Shown here: positions 1 through 12,384 of the stretch, one piece after another
Numbering within the stretch: the stretch's first letter is position 1
Layout: the number at the start of each line of letters is the position of its first letter
Assembly (NCBI RefSeq): GCF_026151205.1
Contig: NC_087081.1
Span: 62,001 to 126,000, forward strand
DNA length: 64,000 nt
Origin: Bolinopsis microptera
Lineage: Eukaryota; Ctenophora; Tentaculata; Lobata; Bolinopsidae
Reading direction: 5' to 3'
Notes under the pieces: model-generated
Database searches by the model: none
The model's input: only the letters and a program-made list of their open reading frames with translations
Told to the model about the DNA's origin: nothing
Position numbers and translations under genes: made by a program

Positions 1-330
1 TTATGAATTTTTAAAGTCAAATAGCTAAAATTGTACTTTTCATGCTTATTTTAACAAAAAGTCAGTCAGCAGTCAGGGAAGATCGGATTGATTTGATGCT
101 TGACATCAAATTTGAAATTGTTCTCTGAATTCTGGCGCAGTTTTTGATGCCCTCAAAAATGTTTTTACACATTTATTTTCAGATCTATTGGACCTCAAAG
201 CCAAACAACAAATTTAAGCACATTTTTCGTTTTTAATATTTACTGATTTTTCTAAAATTTTGATAGGAATGTGCTAATGACTTTTTGAAGGGCGCAAAAT
301 ACAAAATAACTGCAACTAGAAACTAGCACA
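1..330. mobile_element. partial copy of the arm of the long inverted-repeat element found at 49543-52884
   Basis: This stretch matches 49876-50190 nearly base for base: the same run through TTATGAATTTTTAAAGTC, the repeated GTCAGTCAG motif, TTCTGGCGCAGTTTTTGATG and the end at CTAGCACATTTATAT. The same sequence recurs inverted at about 51640-51960. A further piece (about 1575-1680, around AACACCCTAAAATG and CCCTTTGAAGTTATGAGAG) matches 50196-50262, so a copy of this element starts outside the window and is interrupted here by about 1.2 kb of other sequence. It has no coding capacity. Confidence 0.7.
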
Positions 331-777
331 TTTATATGTAAGTTATTAGGGGGTGCACGATAAAAAATAAACTTGCTCGGATTGTCAAAATTTTTGTACC
401 ATTATTTTCTAGAGACTGTAAGAATTTTCACAGTACCAAATTTGTTATACCTTTTTGGAATGATCAGTGAGTTTCGCCTAGGTGCCATATTTGATGGTGC
501 GCGGCTTTTGGAGCAAAATTAGGTGTAAAAGTCGCGTAATTTGACGAAATTCGTTGATTTTTGTCGTATTATTCTATCATATCTTCGGTTCCTGAACATG
601 AATCATGCTGAAAATTTGTCAGAACCTTCCAATCATACTTAACTACCGAACCTAATTTAGTTGGGAGATATTGGCCTTGATTAAGAGGTCTAAAAATGAC
701 AAAATAGGTATAAATTCGTTGATAACTCAAATTCTGACCATCGAAATTGCTCAAACTAATTTAGGTTCAGTAGAACA

Positions 778-1517
778 TAAGTGTTTACGTACGCTGACCA
801 AATTTCAACAAAATTGTTATATGGGAAGTATTATAACTTTTTGATTGTTTCCGAAATAATGTGCTGGCCGAAATACGAGCTCTTCTCAAACACAAGGATA
901 TATCTTGTGAACTTGGCTAGTATATATGAAACATTTGATATGGAGTTGTAGAGGGAGTTATGTGCCTCGCCGGGCTAAAGTAGTGGATGACCTTGCTGTA
1001 CGGCAAGTTAAACAAGGATCTGAAACTACTAGGTTCCGTACAGACTCAACTCTGCACCCGTGTCAATATGTTCATTATATGCAAGCCTCTTGATTTATAA
1101 TCACCGAGTCTAGTAATTGTTTAAGAGAGTTCTCTGGCAGTTACGAAACTCGAGAGACTGTGGGATACTGAAGGGAAAGGAAGCAGTTCTAACGAGCTCT
1201 TCTCAAACACAAGGATATATCTTGTGAACTTGGCTAGTATATATGAAACATTTGATATGGAGTTGTAGAGGGAGTTATGTGCCTCGCCGGGCTAAAGTAG
1301 TGGATGACCTTGCTGTACGGCAAGTTAAACAAGAATCTGAAACTACTAGGTTCCGTACAGACTCAACTCTGCACCCGTGTCAATATGTTCATTATATGCA
1401 AGCCTCTTGATTTATAAGTGTTTACGTACGCTGACCAAATTTCAACAAAATTGTTATATGGGAAGTATTATAACTTTTTGATTGTTTCCGAAATAATGTG
1501 CTGGCCGAAATACGAGC
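778..1517. repeat. direct-repeat block in the order X-Y-Z-Y-X
   Basis: Block X (about 100 bp, AAGTGTTTACGTACGCTGAC to CCGAAATACGAGCT) occurs at 778-877 and again at 1417-1517. Block Y (about 220 bp, from CTTCTCAAACACAAGG to CAAGCCTCTTGATTTATA) occurs at 878-1098 and 1199-1416. Z is a 100-bp unique spacer. All copies are in the same orientation and almost identical. About 145 bp of Y recurs at 48474-48617 inside an intron of the zinc-finger gene, so Y is a dispersed repeat. Y-Z-Y could be a miniature direct-terminal-repeat element, or the block could come from a recent segmental duplication. The flanking 331-777 shows no gene. Confidence 0.7.
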
Positions 1518-4043
1518 TAAAAAACCATTCAATGGTCAGCGCGCGCGTCTTACTGTCGATGGCGCACTGCCTAAAGTTATGAACAACAAAACACCCTAAA
1601 ATGTTTCCCTTTGAAGTTATGAGAGAAAATGTGATTTTTTAATCTGTTATCTGCAAAGCCAAAAAATGGATGTTATTGACAGATGATACTCGTCTAAATT
1701 TCTTCGAAGTAGCGTGCACCGCTTTCTTCTTGATGTTGACCATTGTTAATGATCCGGCCCGGCGCGCGCTACTTCGTAGCTCGTGCCATCGAGAAGAAAG
1801 CAGCGCGCGCTACTTCGAAGAAATTTAGACGAGTAACATCCGTAAATTCTCGATGGCAAGTGCTGCGAAGTAGCGCGCATCGGGCCAGACCATTAACAAT
1901 GGTCAACGATCTTTACTTGTCGATGCGAACGATCTTGTCGATGCGAACGATTTTGTCGATGCGAAGCAAGAATGCTACTAGTTTGCGCGGCGCGTCGAAG
2001 CGGCGAAGTATTCCAAATATAGTATACATATCACGGGCCTGGGTGAGACTTAATTCCTGCGTGAAACCTAATTTCTCCGTTCGAACCAGTTACATTTTGG
2101 TGACAGGTAGGGTTTCCACAATAGGACTATAGTGCAAAGTTAAAAGTTAGCAGCAGTACTTGGCAGCAGTTTCTTTGCACTATAGTCCTCCTGTGTCTCC
2201 AGTTTTAGCGTATGCGCTTTCAATTGTTAAAGATTGGGTTAATTCGCGATGCAATGTCAATCCTTCATTGCATCTGCATCCTTCAGCTTCGCAGCTCGGC
2301 GCGGAGGCCCACTGTCCAGTAATGCATTTCGTTGTATCACGTCGTGACTCCGATTGTCGTTTCACTAAGTTAGCGTTTCTACGATACATGGTAGCCGGCC
2401 GCGCACTCGTGCGCGGCGGGCTATACAACGTATGACAAGCATTTCGCCAATTTAGTGAAGCAAAATGCAGAAGGTTGTGAGAAACATTATTTGATGCGCA
2501 TCGCGGCCCAGCTCAGCTAATAGTGTTAATTGACGATGTCAATTCATGGCAGCTCGGCGCGGCACAGTAGCGCATCTCGCCGATCTAGCTCACCGCTGCG
2601 CGCAGTGTTGTGACCGCTCTTCGTCGTATTTTACACATATTTGGACGTTGGCAATTTATTCCATCGATAATTTTAAAGTTTTAACATTTTTATATTAAAT
2701 TCTTTTTTAATTTAGTTCTAAAACGATTCAGCTTGCTTTCTGTGAAAATTTAATGTACTTTCGTAAAATAATTTTGATGTGGCAGCGATTTGAAAAGGAA
2801 ATCAGTTAAAAATAATACAAAAAAATCGGACATTTTTTGATATTAAAACATGAATAACTTGGGCTGTGTTGACAGTAGAAAAATTTATTAACCTCTATCC
2901 GACAGCTTTAAAATTTTTCTACGCGCCGCGCAAATCCACGCGCGCATTTTAGCGTGTCAAAATCGTTTAAAACTAGAATGAGTTGATGAAGGAGCATAAT
3001 GCAGATCATACGTTGTACGTGTGGCTTGAACATTATGATTTCGCGCCATTTCTTGTTTCTGCACTCGCTTTGAACTTTCATGGCTTTAACAGCAGTTATC
3101 GACTGACGACTTTGCTGTATTACATAGTGTACTTAGTACATAATTGATCAACGATAATAGGAGGAACCCCTGCAAGCTTTAAAGGGCTCGTGTTACTTTA
3201 ACATCACTTTTGAATTTCACGAAAGCAGATAAAAGGTAGGTTTTCGTTGAATCAAAGTAAGCTTATATCAATTAGAACGAGTATAATTGTGTTACTTTAA
3301 TACATCGCTTGGTACTGTATTTTATAGTTAACTAACGACATTCTCGCTTTAGGTTATTTTATATAAAACACTTTTATCATTGTTGATTGTGACTTGTCCA
3401 ATCATTGCACTAGTTTATTACAAAGATTATCAAAATCTTGCGGTAAAATTATTATACAAGCACCCATAAATGACAAAAGTCATTTAATTTCAACATTCCT
3501 CATTGCTTTTGTGATTTCCTGCAGCTCTTACTACTGGGCAGCTCTTACTACTGGGCAGGTCGCCCCGTGGTGGTTCATGGAGGCGTCTCAAAAAAAACTG
3601 ACTGAACTATAACATATAATCTAAATATGATAAGTGCTTATTAACCTCTCTGCTTTAATTCAAACCTTTTATAGAATCTACATATGAACTTACAATGTTT
3701 TGCAGTTTTAGTGACGTTGCAGAAACTCCGGAATACTGTGGATTGGGAGGAGGAGAAAGTGATAATTCTGTTATATGGCCTGTTTCTAGGACACGATAAA
3801 CTTCCTAATAAGGTATTTTTTTTCAGGATACGATAAACTTCTTAATAAGGTATGATCTGTAGCTAGGACACGATTAACTTCCTAATACAGTATGTGTAGA
3901 TGATAACCTCCCTTCCTCTTCTAGATCAGATGGCTAAGTTACGGTGCAAAGACGGGTAGCTTGAGACTACCCGTTGTTACCTATAATCTAACTCACTCTT
4001 TCCACATACGCGGCTAACCTGTTCCCGATCAATATTCAGGTAG
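1518..4043. other. non-coding stretch without a supported gene
   Basis: There is no exon-like open frame with splice sites here. Visible items: a GC-richer stretch (about 1720-2620) with fragments shared with other places, for example 2390-2435, which is the inverse of the repeat at 12071-12170 and 13725-13825 (GCCGCGCAC around CATACGTTGTATG); and three imperfect ~50-bp tandem copies of the motif AGGACACGATAAACTTCCTA at about 3787-3895. The short open frames at 1743-2435 lie in this repeat-rich sequence and show no domain. Confidence 0.5.
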
Positions 4044-7000
4044 TGGAGAACTTAGAGTTAGATTATTTATTCCGCTTTTTGACTTTCCCCAGTCTTCATG
4101 CTAGATTCCCGTTCATTTTAGAGCCTCATTTAATCAGTCGGCCTTACTAAAGAACCTCTCACCCTAATAAGAACACGTAACTTGAAGTCTGATCGACTAC
4201 ATAGCTTTCGCTACAGCACTAACACGTGCATTTACAGAGGAGCAAAAGTTTGCGGAGGCATCCTAGAACGGTACATATTTTAATATATCATGCACAGGTG
4301 CCATTCTGTTTGTTTGGTTCACAGCTATTTCCTACTCCTAGACTCCGTGTTCGGACTTTTGATTTCTGTACCAGTTTATCGTTAACTTAGAGTTAGATTA
4401 TTTATTCCGCGTTTTGATTTTCCCCACTCTCCATGCTATTATTGCTAGATTCCCGTTCATTTTAGAGCCTCATTTAATCAGTCGGCCTTACTAAAGAACC
4501 TCTCACTCTAATAAGAACACGTACCGTAGAATGGGGGAACTTCGCCATGTTTTACAGCTATTTCATGTTATTTAGAAAATACTACACGAGTACTTGAAAA
4601 AGTTTATAGCTCATATGAACAGGATTGGTAAAGCAAATGTTTTCGTATGAACCACATCAGCCAGGCATAAATAGTCAGCTAGATTGGTGCCACTGAAATC
4701 AGGGCGAAGTTACCCTGCAATATGGGGTAACTTCGCCATTCTGAAACTATACCATATTCGGTGCTAAGCACCATACCACTCGAAACTCAATTATATTTCC
4801 TTGATATACCTGCCAATTTTACTTATCTAGCTCTAGCCTGCGTGTTACAATGGGCAATTTGGTCGCCGGGGTAACATCGCCATGCTGCGGGTAACATCGC
4901 CGGGATGAAGTAGAAATGTAGTCGAACTTCGCCAATGCACGTGCGTGACTTTGCCAGCCGCGCGCGAATTTCGCGCCAAACTTCGCCGAACAGATGGGAT
5001 CAGAAGAGGGTAACTTCGCCACACACAAATTTGAAAACTTTATAATATCAGTTGTGTGCATCATGGCTAACTAAATTTGCCCTTAAATGAACAGGACATA
5101 TGCTAATGATGTCACACAGAATTAATTAAGGATATAATTGTAAAATATGGGAAATATGCAAGCAGGAAATTTTAGCCACTTTATAGCAATATTTCATGTT
5201 GCCTGAGTTTAATTAACATAGTAAACGTTTATTTTTGAATAGGAATACCTTTATAACCATTTGTTCAACACAATACTATACAAAAACTCAATCTCCTAAC
5301 AATTCAAAACAGTAAAATGATTATTTGAAAAATAGTGGCGAAGTTCCCCGACACGGCGATTTTACCCCAATCTACGGTAACTTGAAGTCTGATCGACTAC
5401 ATAGCTTTCGCTACAGCACTAACACGTGCATTTACAGAGGAGCAAAAGTTTGCGGAGGCATCCTAGAACGGTACATATTTTAACATATCATGCACGGGTG
5501 CCATTCTGTTTGTTTGGTTCACAGCTATTTCCTACTCCTAGACTCCGTGTTCGGACTTTTGATTTCTGTACCAGTTTATCGTTAACTTAGAGTTAGATTA
5601 TTTATTCCGCTTTTTGATTTTCCCCACTCTCCATGCTATTATTGCTAGATTCCTGTTCATTTCAGAGCCTCATTTAATCAGTCGGCCTTACTAAAGAACC
5701 TCTCACCCTAATAAGAACACGTAACTTGAAGTCTGATCGACTACATAGCTTTCGCTACAGCACTAACACGTGCATTTACAGAGGAGCAAAAGTTTGCGGA
5801 GGCATCCTAGAACGGTACATATTTTAACATATCATGCACGGGTGCCATTCTGTTTGTTTGGTTCACAGCTATTTACTACTCCTAGACTTTTGATTTCTGT
5901 ACCAGTTTATCGTTAACTTAGAGTTAGATTATTATTCCGCGTTTTGATTTTCCCCACTCTCCATGCTATTATTGCTAGATTCCTGTTCATTTCAGAGCCT
6001 CATTTAATCAGTCGGCCTTACTAAAGAACCTCTCACCCTAATAAGAACACGTAACTTGAAGTCTGATCAACTACATAGCTTTCGCTACAGCACTAACACG
6101 TGCATTTACAGAGGAGCAAAAGTTTGTGGAGGCATCCTAGAACGGTACATATTTTAATATATCATGCACGGGTGCCATTCTGTTTGTTTGGTTCACAGCT
6201 ATTTACTACTCCTAGACTTTTGATTTCTGTACCAGTTTATCGTTAACTTAGAGTTAGATTATTATTCCGCGTTTTGATTTTCCCCACTCTCCATGCTATT
6301 ATTGCTAGATTCCTGTTCATTTCAGAGCCTCATTTAATCAGTCGGCCTTACTAAAGAACCTCTCACCCTAATAAGAACACGTAACTTGAAGTCTGATCAA
6401 CTACATAGCTTTCGCTACAGCACTAACACGTGCATTTACAGAGGAGCAAAAGTTTGCGGAGGCATCCTAGAACGGTACATATTTTAACATATCATGCACG
6501 GGTGCCATTCTGTTTGTTTGGTTCACAGCTATTTCCTACTCCTAGACTCCGTGTTCGGACTTTTGATTTCTGTACCAGTTTATCGTTAACTTAGAGTTAG
6601 ATTATTTATTCCGCTTTTTGATTTTCCCCACTCTCCATGCTATTATTGCTAGATTCCTGTTCATTTCAGAGCCTCATTTAATCAGTCGGCCTTACTAAAG
6701 AACCTCTCACCCTAATAAGAACACGTAACTTGAAGTCTGATCGACTACATAGCTTTCGCTACAGCACTAACACGTGCATTTACAGAGGAGCAAAAGTTTG
6801 CGGAGGCATCCTAGAACGGTACATATTTTAACATATCATGCACGGGTGCCATTCTGTTTGTTTGGTTCACAGCTATTTACTACTCCTAGACTTTTGATTT
6901 CTGTACCAGTTTATCGTTAACTTAGAGTTAGATTATTATTCCGCGTTTTGATTTTCCCCACTCTCCATGCTATTATTGCTAGATTCCTGTTCATTTCAGA

Positions 7001-9750
7001 GCTCATTTAATCAGTCGGCCTTACTAAAGAACCTCTCACCCTAATAAGAACACGTAACTTGAAGTCTGATCGACTACATAGCTTTCGCTACAGCACTAAC
7101 ACGTGCATTTACAGAGGAGCAAAAGTTTGCGGAGGCATCCTAGAACGGTACATATTTTAACATATCATGCACGGGTGCCATTCTGTTTGTTTGGTTCACA
7201 GCTATTTACTACTCCTAGACTTTTGATTTCTGTACCAGTTTATCGTTAACTTAGAGTTAGATTATTATTCCGCGTTTTGATTTTCCCCACTCTCCATGCT
7301 ATTATTGCTAGATTCCTGTTCATTTCAGAGCCTCATTTAATCAGTCGGCCTTACTAAAGAACCTCTCACCCTAATAAGAACACGTAACTTGAAGTCTGAT
7401 CAACTACATAGCTTTCGCTACAGCACTAACACGTGCATTTACAGAGGAGCAAAAGTTTGTGGAGGCATCCTAGAACGGTACATATTTTAATATATCATGC
7501 ACGGGTGCCATTCTGTTTGTTTGGTTCACAGCTATTTACTACTCCTAGACTTTTGATTTCTGTACCAGTTTATCGTTAACTTAGAGTTAGATTATTATTC
7601 CGCGTTTTGATTTTCCCCACTCTCCATGCTATTATTGCTAGATTCCTGTTCATTTCAGAGCCTCATTTAATCAGTCGGCCTTACTAAAGAACCTCTCACC
7701 CTAATAAGAACACGTAACTTGAAGTCTGATCAACTACATAGCTTTCGCTACAGCACTAACACGTGCATTTACAGAGGAGCAAAAGTTTGCGGAGGCATCC
7801 TAGAACGGTACATATTTTAACATATCATGCACGGGTGCCATTCTGTTTGTTTGGTTCACAGCTATTTCCTACTCCTAGACTCCGTGTTCGGACTTTTGAT
7901 TTCTGTACCAGTTTATCGTTAACTTAGAGTTAGATTATTTATTCCGCTTTTTGATTTTCCCCACTCTCCATGCTATTATTGCTAGATTCCTGTTCATTTC
8001 AGAGCCTCATTTAATCAGTCGGCCTTACTAAAGAACCTCTCACCCTAATAAGAACACGTAACTTGAAGTCTGATCGACTACATAGCTTTCGCTACAGCAC
8101 TAACACGTGCATTTACAGAGGAGCAAAAGTTTGCGGAGGCATCCTAGAACGGTACATATTTTAACATATCATGCACGGGTGCCATTCTGTTTGTTTGGTT
8201 CACAGCTATTTACTACTCCTAGACTTTTGATTTCTGTACCAGTTTATCGTTAACTTAGAGTTAGATTATTATTCCGCGTTTTGATTTTCCCCACTCTCCA
8301 TGCTATTATTGCTAGATTCCTGTTCATTTCAGAGCCTCATTTAATCAGTCGGCCTTACTAAAGAACCTCTCACCCTAAATCTAATAAGAACACGTAACTT
8401 GAAGTCTGATCAACTACATAGCTTTCGCTACAGCACTAACACGTGCATTTACAGAGGAGCAAAAGTTTGTGGAGGCATCCTAGAACGGTACATATTTTAA
8501 TATATCATGCACGGGTGCCATTCTGTTTGTTTGGTTCACAGCTATTTACTACTCCTAGACTTTTGATTTCTGTACCAGTTTATCGTTAACTTAGAGTTAG
8601 ATTATTATTCCGCGTTTTGATTTTCCCCACTCTCCATGCTATTATTGCTAGATTCCTGTTCATTTCAGAGCCTCATTTAATCAGTCGGCCTTACTAAAGA
8701 ACCTCTCACCCTAATAAGAACACGTAACTTGAAGTCTGATCGACTACATAGCTTTCGCTACAGCACTAACACGTGCATTTACAGAGGAGCAAAAGTTTGC
8801 GGAGGCATCCTAGAACGGTACATATTTTAACATATCATGCACGGGTGCCATTCTGTTTGTTTGGTTCACAGCTATTTACTACTCCTAGACTTTTGATTTC
8901 TGTACCAGTTTATCGTTAACTTAGAGTTAGATTATTATTCCGCGTTTTGATTTTCCCCACTCTCCATGCTATTATTGCTAGATTCCTGTTCATTTCAGAG
9001 CCTCATTTAATCAGTCGGCCTTACTAAAGAACCTCTCACCCTAATAAGAACACGTAACTTGAAGTCTGATCAACTACATAGCTTTCGCTACAGCACTAAC
9101 ACGTGCATTTACAGAGGAGCAAAAGTTTGTGGAGGCATCCTAGAACGGTACATATTTTAATATATCATGCACGGGTGCCATTCTGTTTGTTTGGTTCACA
9201 GCTATTTACTACTCCTAGACTTTTGATTTCTGTACCAGTTTATCGTTAACTTAGAGTTAGATTATTATTCCGCGTTTTGATTTTCCCCACTCTCCATGCT
9301 ATTATTGCTAGATTCCTGTTCATTTCAGAGCCTCATTTAATCAGTCGGCCTTACTAAAGAACCTCTCACCCTAATAAGAACACGTAACTTGAAGTCTGAT
9401 CAACTACATAGCTTTCGCTACAGCACTAACACGTGCATTTACAGAGGAGCAAAAGTTTGTGGAGGCATCCTAGAACGGTACATATTTTAATATATCATGC
9501 ACGGGTGCCATTCTGTTTGTTTGGTTCACAGCTATTTACTACTCCTAGACTTTTGATTTCTGTACCAGTTTATCGTTAACTTAGAGTTAGATTATTATTC
9601 CGCGTTTTGATTTTCCCCACTCTCCATGCTATTATTGCTAGATTCCTGTTCATTTCAGAGCCTCATTTAATCAGTCGGCCTTACTAAAGAACCTCTCACC
9701 CTCTTAAGAACACGTAACTTTAAGTCTGATCAACTACATAGCTTTCGCAT
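4044..9750. repeat. satellite array, ~330/343-bp monomer with higher-order organisation
   Basis: About 14 head-to-tail monomers, each starting GTAACTTGAAGTCTGATC, begin near 4178, 5379, 5722, 6052, 6382, 6725, 7054, 7384, 7714, 8058, 8392, 8725, 9055 and 9385, with a truncated one at about 9715. Two length classes exist: 330 bp, and 343 bp with an extra TCCGTGTTCGG after CTAGAC and CTTTTTG in place of CGCGTTTTG. Linked variants (GATCGAC with TTTGCGG, or GATCAAC with TTTGTGG and TTAATATATC) recur in order, so part of the array is a higher-order repeat of about three monomers (near 1.0 kb). Copies are very similar, implying recent homogenisation. No coding frame runs through it. The leading partial unit (4044-4177) and the first full unit are the most diverged. 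Confidence 0.95.
4524..5377. mobile_element. 854-bp MITE-like element with TA target duplication inserted in the satellite
   Basis: The satellite reads CACGTAACTTG; here it is split as CACG-TA-element-TA-ACTTG, giving an exact empty-site reconstruction and a TA duplication (4522-4523 and 5378-5379). The ends are inverted repeats of about 23 bp (left CCGTAGAATGGGGGAACTTC; the right end reversed starts CCGTAGATTGGGGTAAAATC). The terminal motif AACTTCGCC recurs internally at about 4538, 4732, 4923, 4979 and 5011, with the variant AACATCGCC at about 4873 and 4893, and inverted near 5337. There is no transposase frame. TA duplication is typical of Tc1/mariner-type transposition, so this is probably a non-autonomous relative; the family is not identified. 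Confidence 0.85.
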
Positions 9751-9839
9751 ACCGTTTCGTATCACGTATTTATCATCTCTCCTTCTTCAGAGACTGGCTT
9801 TATTTCAACATACCGTATCGTATCACGTTTTTATCGTCT

Positions 9840-10085
9840 ATCCTTCTTCAGAGACAGGCTTTCTTTCAGCATGGTTACCCAGAGACTTGATGGTATCAGG
9901 GTTCTCGATGTTCTGAGTAATGAATTTAGTTTTTCCCTTCATTCATTCTAAGTCCCACTGTGGCAGCAACCCTTTCTATCTCTTGCATCAGCGTCTCTGT
10001 CTCCTTTTCAGTATCTGCTATCAGAGCAATGTCATCCACAAAACCAGTGACCGATATCTTCTCCACCTTGACTCTCCTACTCCTA
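9840..10085 (-). pseudogene. decayed LINE reverse-transcriptase fragment
   Basis: Read on the minus strand from about 10080, the translation contains VTGFVDDIALIADTEKE and then ERVAATVGLRMNEGK, which match the reverse-transcriptase active-site block (F/Y-x-D-D followed by I-A-L-I-A-D) and the downstream GL-x-(I/M)-N-x-x-K-T-K motif of non-LTR retrotransposons. One extra A in the GGGAAAAACTAAA run shifts the frame just before T-K-F, after which the frame continues to a stop near 9850. Fragment only: no start, endonuclease or 3' end. It is not part of the intact LINE at 28.6-33.4 kb, which has YADD and a different surrounding sequence. Two ~60-bp tandem copies (CGTATCACGT motif) follow at about 9750-9860. 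Confidence 0.75.
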
Positions 10086-10089
10086 TAAG

Positions 10090-11905
10090 GCTTTTAATGG
10101 TAAATCCTATTTCAGGGTGCTTGCTTAAGGCTTGTCTCATGCAATAGTCTAGGGCTATTATAATGAACAGGTACGGTATGGTGCTAACATCTGCAAGATC
10201 TTAAGGAGAGAGTGGCGTGACACACCCTCTGTAATCAATAAAATTTTGCGAAACTTTCATAAATACTAAGTTTGACCCAGATTTAAAGGTCGCTAGACTG
10301 AATGCAATATTTCAGTTAACAACTCTACCTCGATTCGATGCAGTGCACAGTGGGAAAGGTTGAAGTTGACGTTCAAGCAGTCACCCTGCCGAACAAGAAA
10401 TCTTTCAGGCCAAGAGGCTAGGTGACTAGAAACTCAATCACTATATCCGTGAAACTTGTCGGGAGCACTGTTATGTGAGTTATTTTACCTTCTAAATTCC
10501 AATGAGCATGAAAATTACCCAGGTTCATGGAATGCACGAAAATGAACAAAAATTAATATTCTCCTAAAACTAAAAGTGCTCAGAACGGTTTAAAACTGGC
10601 CGGAAAGCGTTTAGATTGGTCCTAGGACCACTCAAACCAAGTTTGGGAATCACTGCATGTCTACAACCGATGTAACCAATGTTCCAAAATGTTCCAATTT
10701 TGTCCCAATAACTCGTTCACCAGCCTACCTCCGTTCACCAGCATGCGCTGTGACCGTCATGGTCACGGCGCAAGATGCGCGCATTTTAAAATGCCGGGAA
10801 CACATTTTAATTGCCATTGTAGTGATGTACATTATAGTACATAGTGGACAGTGGAGTGTGTGGTCTGATACTTGATAGTAGACAGAGGTTACATTTGAAA
10901 CATTCCGGTGCCTTCAACTGTTCTTTACTGTGCATGCACTGACTATTTGATTGCTTAAACGAATAGGCGAGCCTTCAAAAACATTAGTTTCAATGTTTTC
11001 ATAGTTTTATGATGCAAATATAATTTTTCCATTTACATAACTGATAATACCCCCAATATCTTTTCAGTTGTGGAGGTCGGACCGAAACTGTAATCAGACA
11101 CTAAACATTGACGAGGACCAATTACTCTACTCCTTCAATGATTAATAAAGATCGCTGATTGCTTTTACTAATGTATAATGTTAAAATGAAAGAGAAACTA
11201 TCGAGACGAAAGAGAAAAAGGCACTCATTTATTTATAGTTTTATGTCTTAACAATGATATTCGAAAGCTAATTTTAAAAACTGGCTCTGAATCCTTGCTA
11301 AATGATTTGGGAAGGTGTAAGGGCTTAATATGCCTGTAGACATCATTTTCAGTGGGTTTTATGAAGTTTATGATTAGAGTATATTTTGGGACTGAAATAA
11401 GCGCAAGACCTTCGACGTTTCTATTCCTACTGTTTTTTTAATTTAGCAAATATACAAACAAATTTTATACTGTCGTAAAGATAAAATATTTAGTTATCGG
11501 ATAGAGACTTGAAAATTAAGTATTACAATAACCAAGCTAAAATATTCAATGTTAAACTCAAAAATTTTCACGCGTCTATGAAGAAATATTTAGTTCTGCG
11601 CGTAGTTTTTTGGTCAAATCTACGGCAAATTTTCGCCAATTTTGTTCATAGTTTCAAAATGTTATTTAGTAGACAAATTACTTTCGGACTACATCCATAT
11701 TGTTTATTTAAGTCCAAAAGAAACAACATTTATTTGACTTCAAAATTGTTCAATCTGAATACGAGCTAATTACGACGAAGGGAGGTCACAACACTGCGCG
11801 CAGGAGTGTAGCTGTCGCTGTGAGAAGCCTCATTGAGTGCGCGGCGCGGCACAGTATATAACGCATCGCGCTACAACTATAGTAGTGCAACGCGCTTATA
11901 CAAAA
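10090..11905. other. AT-rich non-coding stretch, no supported gene
   Basis: I see no exon with splice sites and no recognisable domain. The short open frames at 10657 and 11509 are AT-rich and look like chance. Near 11770-11800 a short segment (GTCACAACACTGCGCGCAG) is the inverse of a segment at about 2600-2630, suggesting a shared dispersed element. Confidence 0.4.
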
Positions 11906-12170
11906 TATTGGGTAAGGGTTATTAGGGTCGGGATCAGATTAGAGGACTCAAATTTTTGACAATCATTCAAGGGCCGGCCAGCTAGAAAATTGGTTTAAAA
12001 TTAAATTACGTGACAGTCGATTGTAAAATGATTTAGGGGTCGTTAACGATATTACGTAATTGATATTTTTTGTCATACGTTGTATGACCCGCCGCGCACG
12101 AGTGCGCGGCTTCCCCTGTATCGTAGAAACTCTACACTATAGTGAAGCGACAGTGGGGATCACCACGTGG
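11906..12170. repeat. relic of the AGCGCT-array transposon interior plus a dispersed GC-rich repeat
   Basis: 11906-12036 carries GGGATCAGATTAGAG, an AGCTAGA segment and ACGTGACAGTCGA followed by TGTAAA and TGATT, in the same order as the interior of the transposons at 39245-39310 plus 41365-41400 and at 49470-49540 plus 52895-52945. It is an old, diverged copy or relative without the terminal arrays. 12071-12170 (CATACGTTGTATGACCCGCC to CACCACGTGGTAC) is a dispersed repeat that recurs at 13725-13825 and, inverted, near 2376-2440. Confidence 0.55.
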
Positions 12171-12384
12171 TACAAATATTTTTTACGTAATTAATATTTT
12201 AACAATTTGTACCCCGTCCCCCCTGCTTTTACTAATTCGCTTGCCCAAACCATGCCTACAATAAAAACTTTTGCACGTCTCCGAAATGGACTATATATGA
12301 ATTCAAAATTTATTGTGGGTTCAAAACAAAATTTTATTTTATTTAAAAAAATTTGTTTTATTTTAATTGAGTATCTAAATGGTC

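Noticed and set aside
957..1098. Spliced-leader or small nuclear RNA gene in repeat Y
   Set aside because: There is a small hairpin but no Sm-type site or clear leader-donor arrangement; it behaves as a dispersed repeat.
4044..9750. CRISPR-like array
   Set aside because: The 330-bp monomers are contiguous satellite units without unique spacers, in an animal genome.
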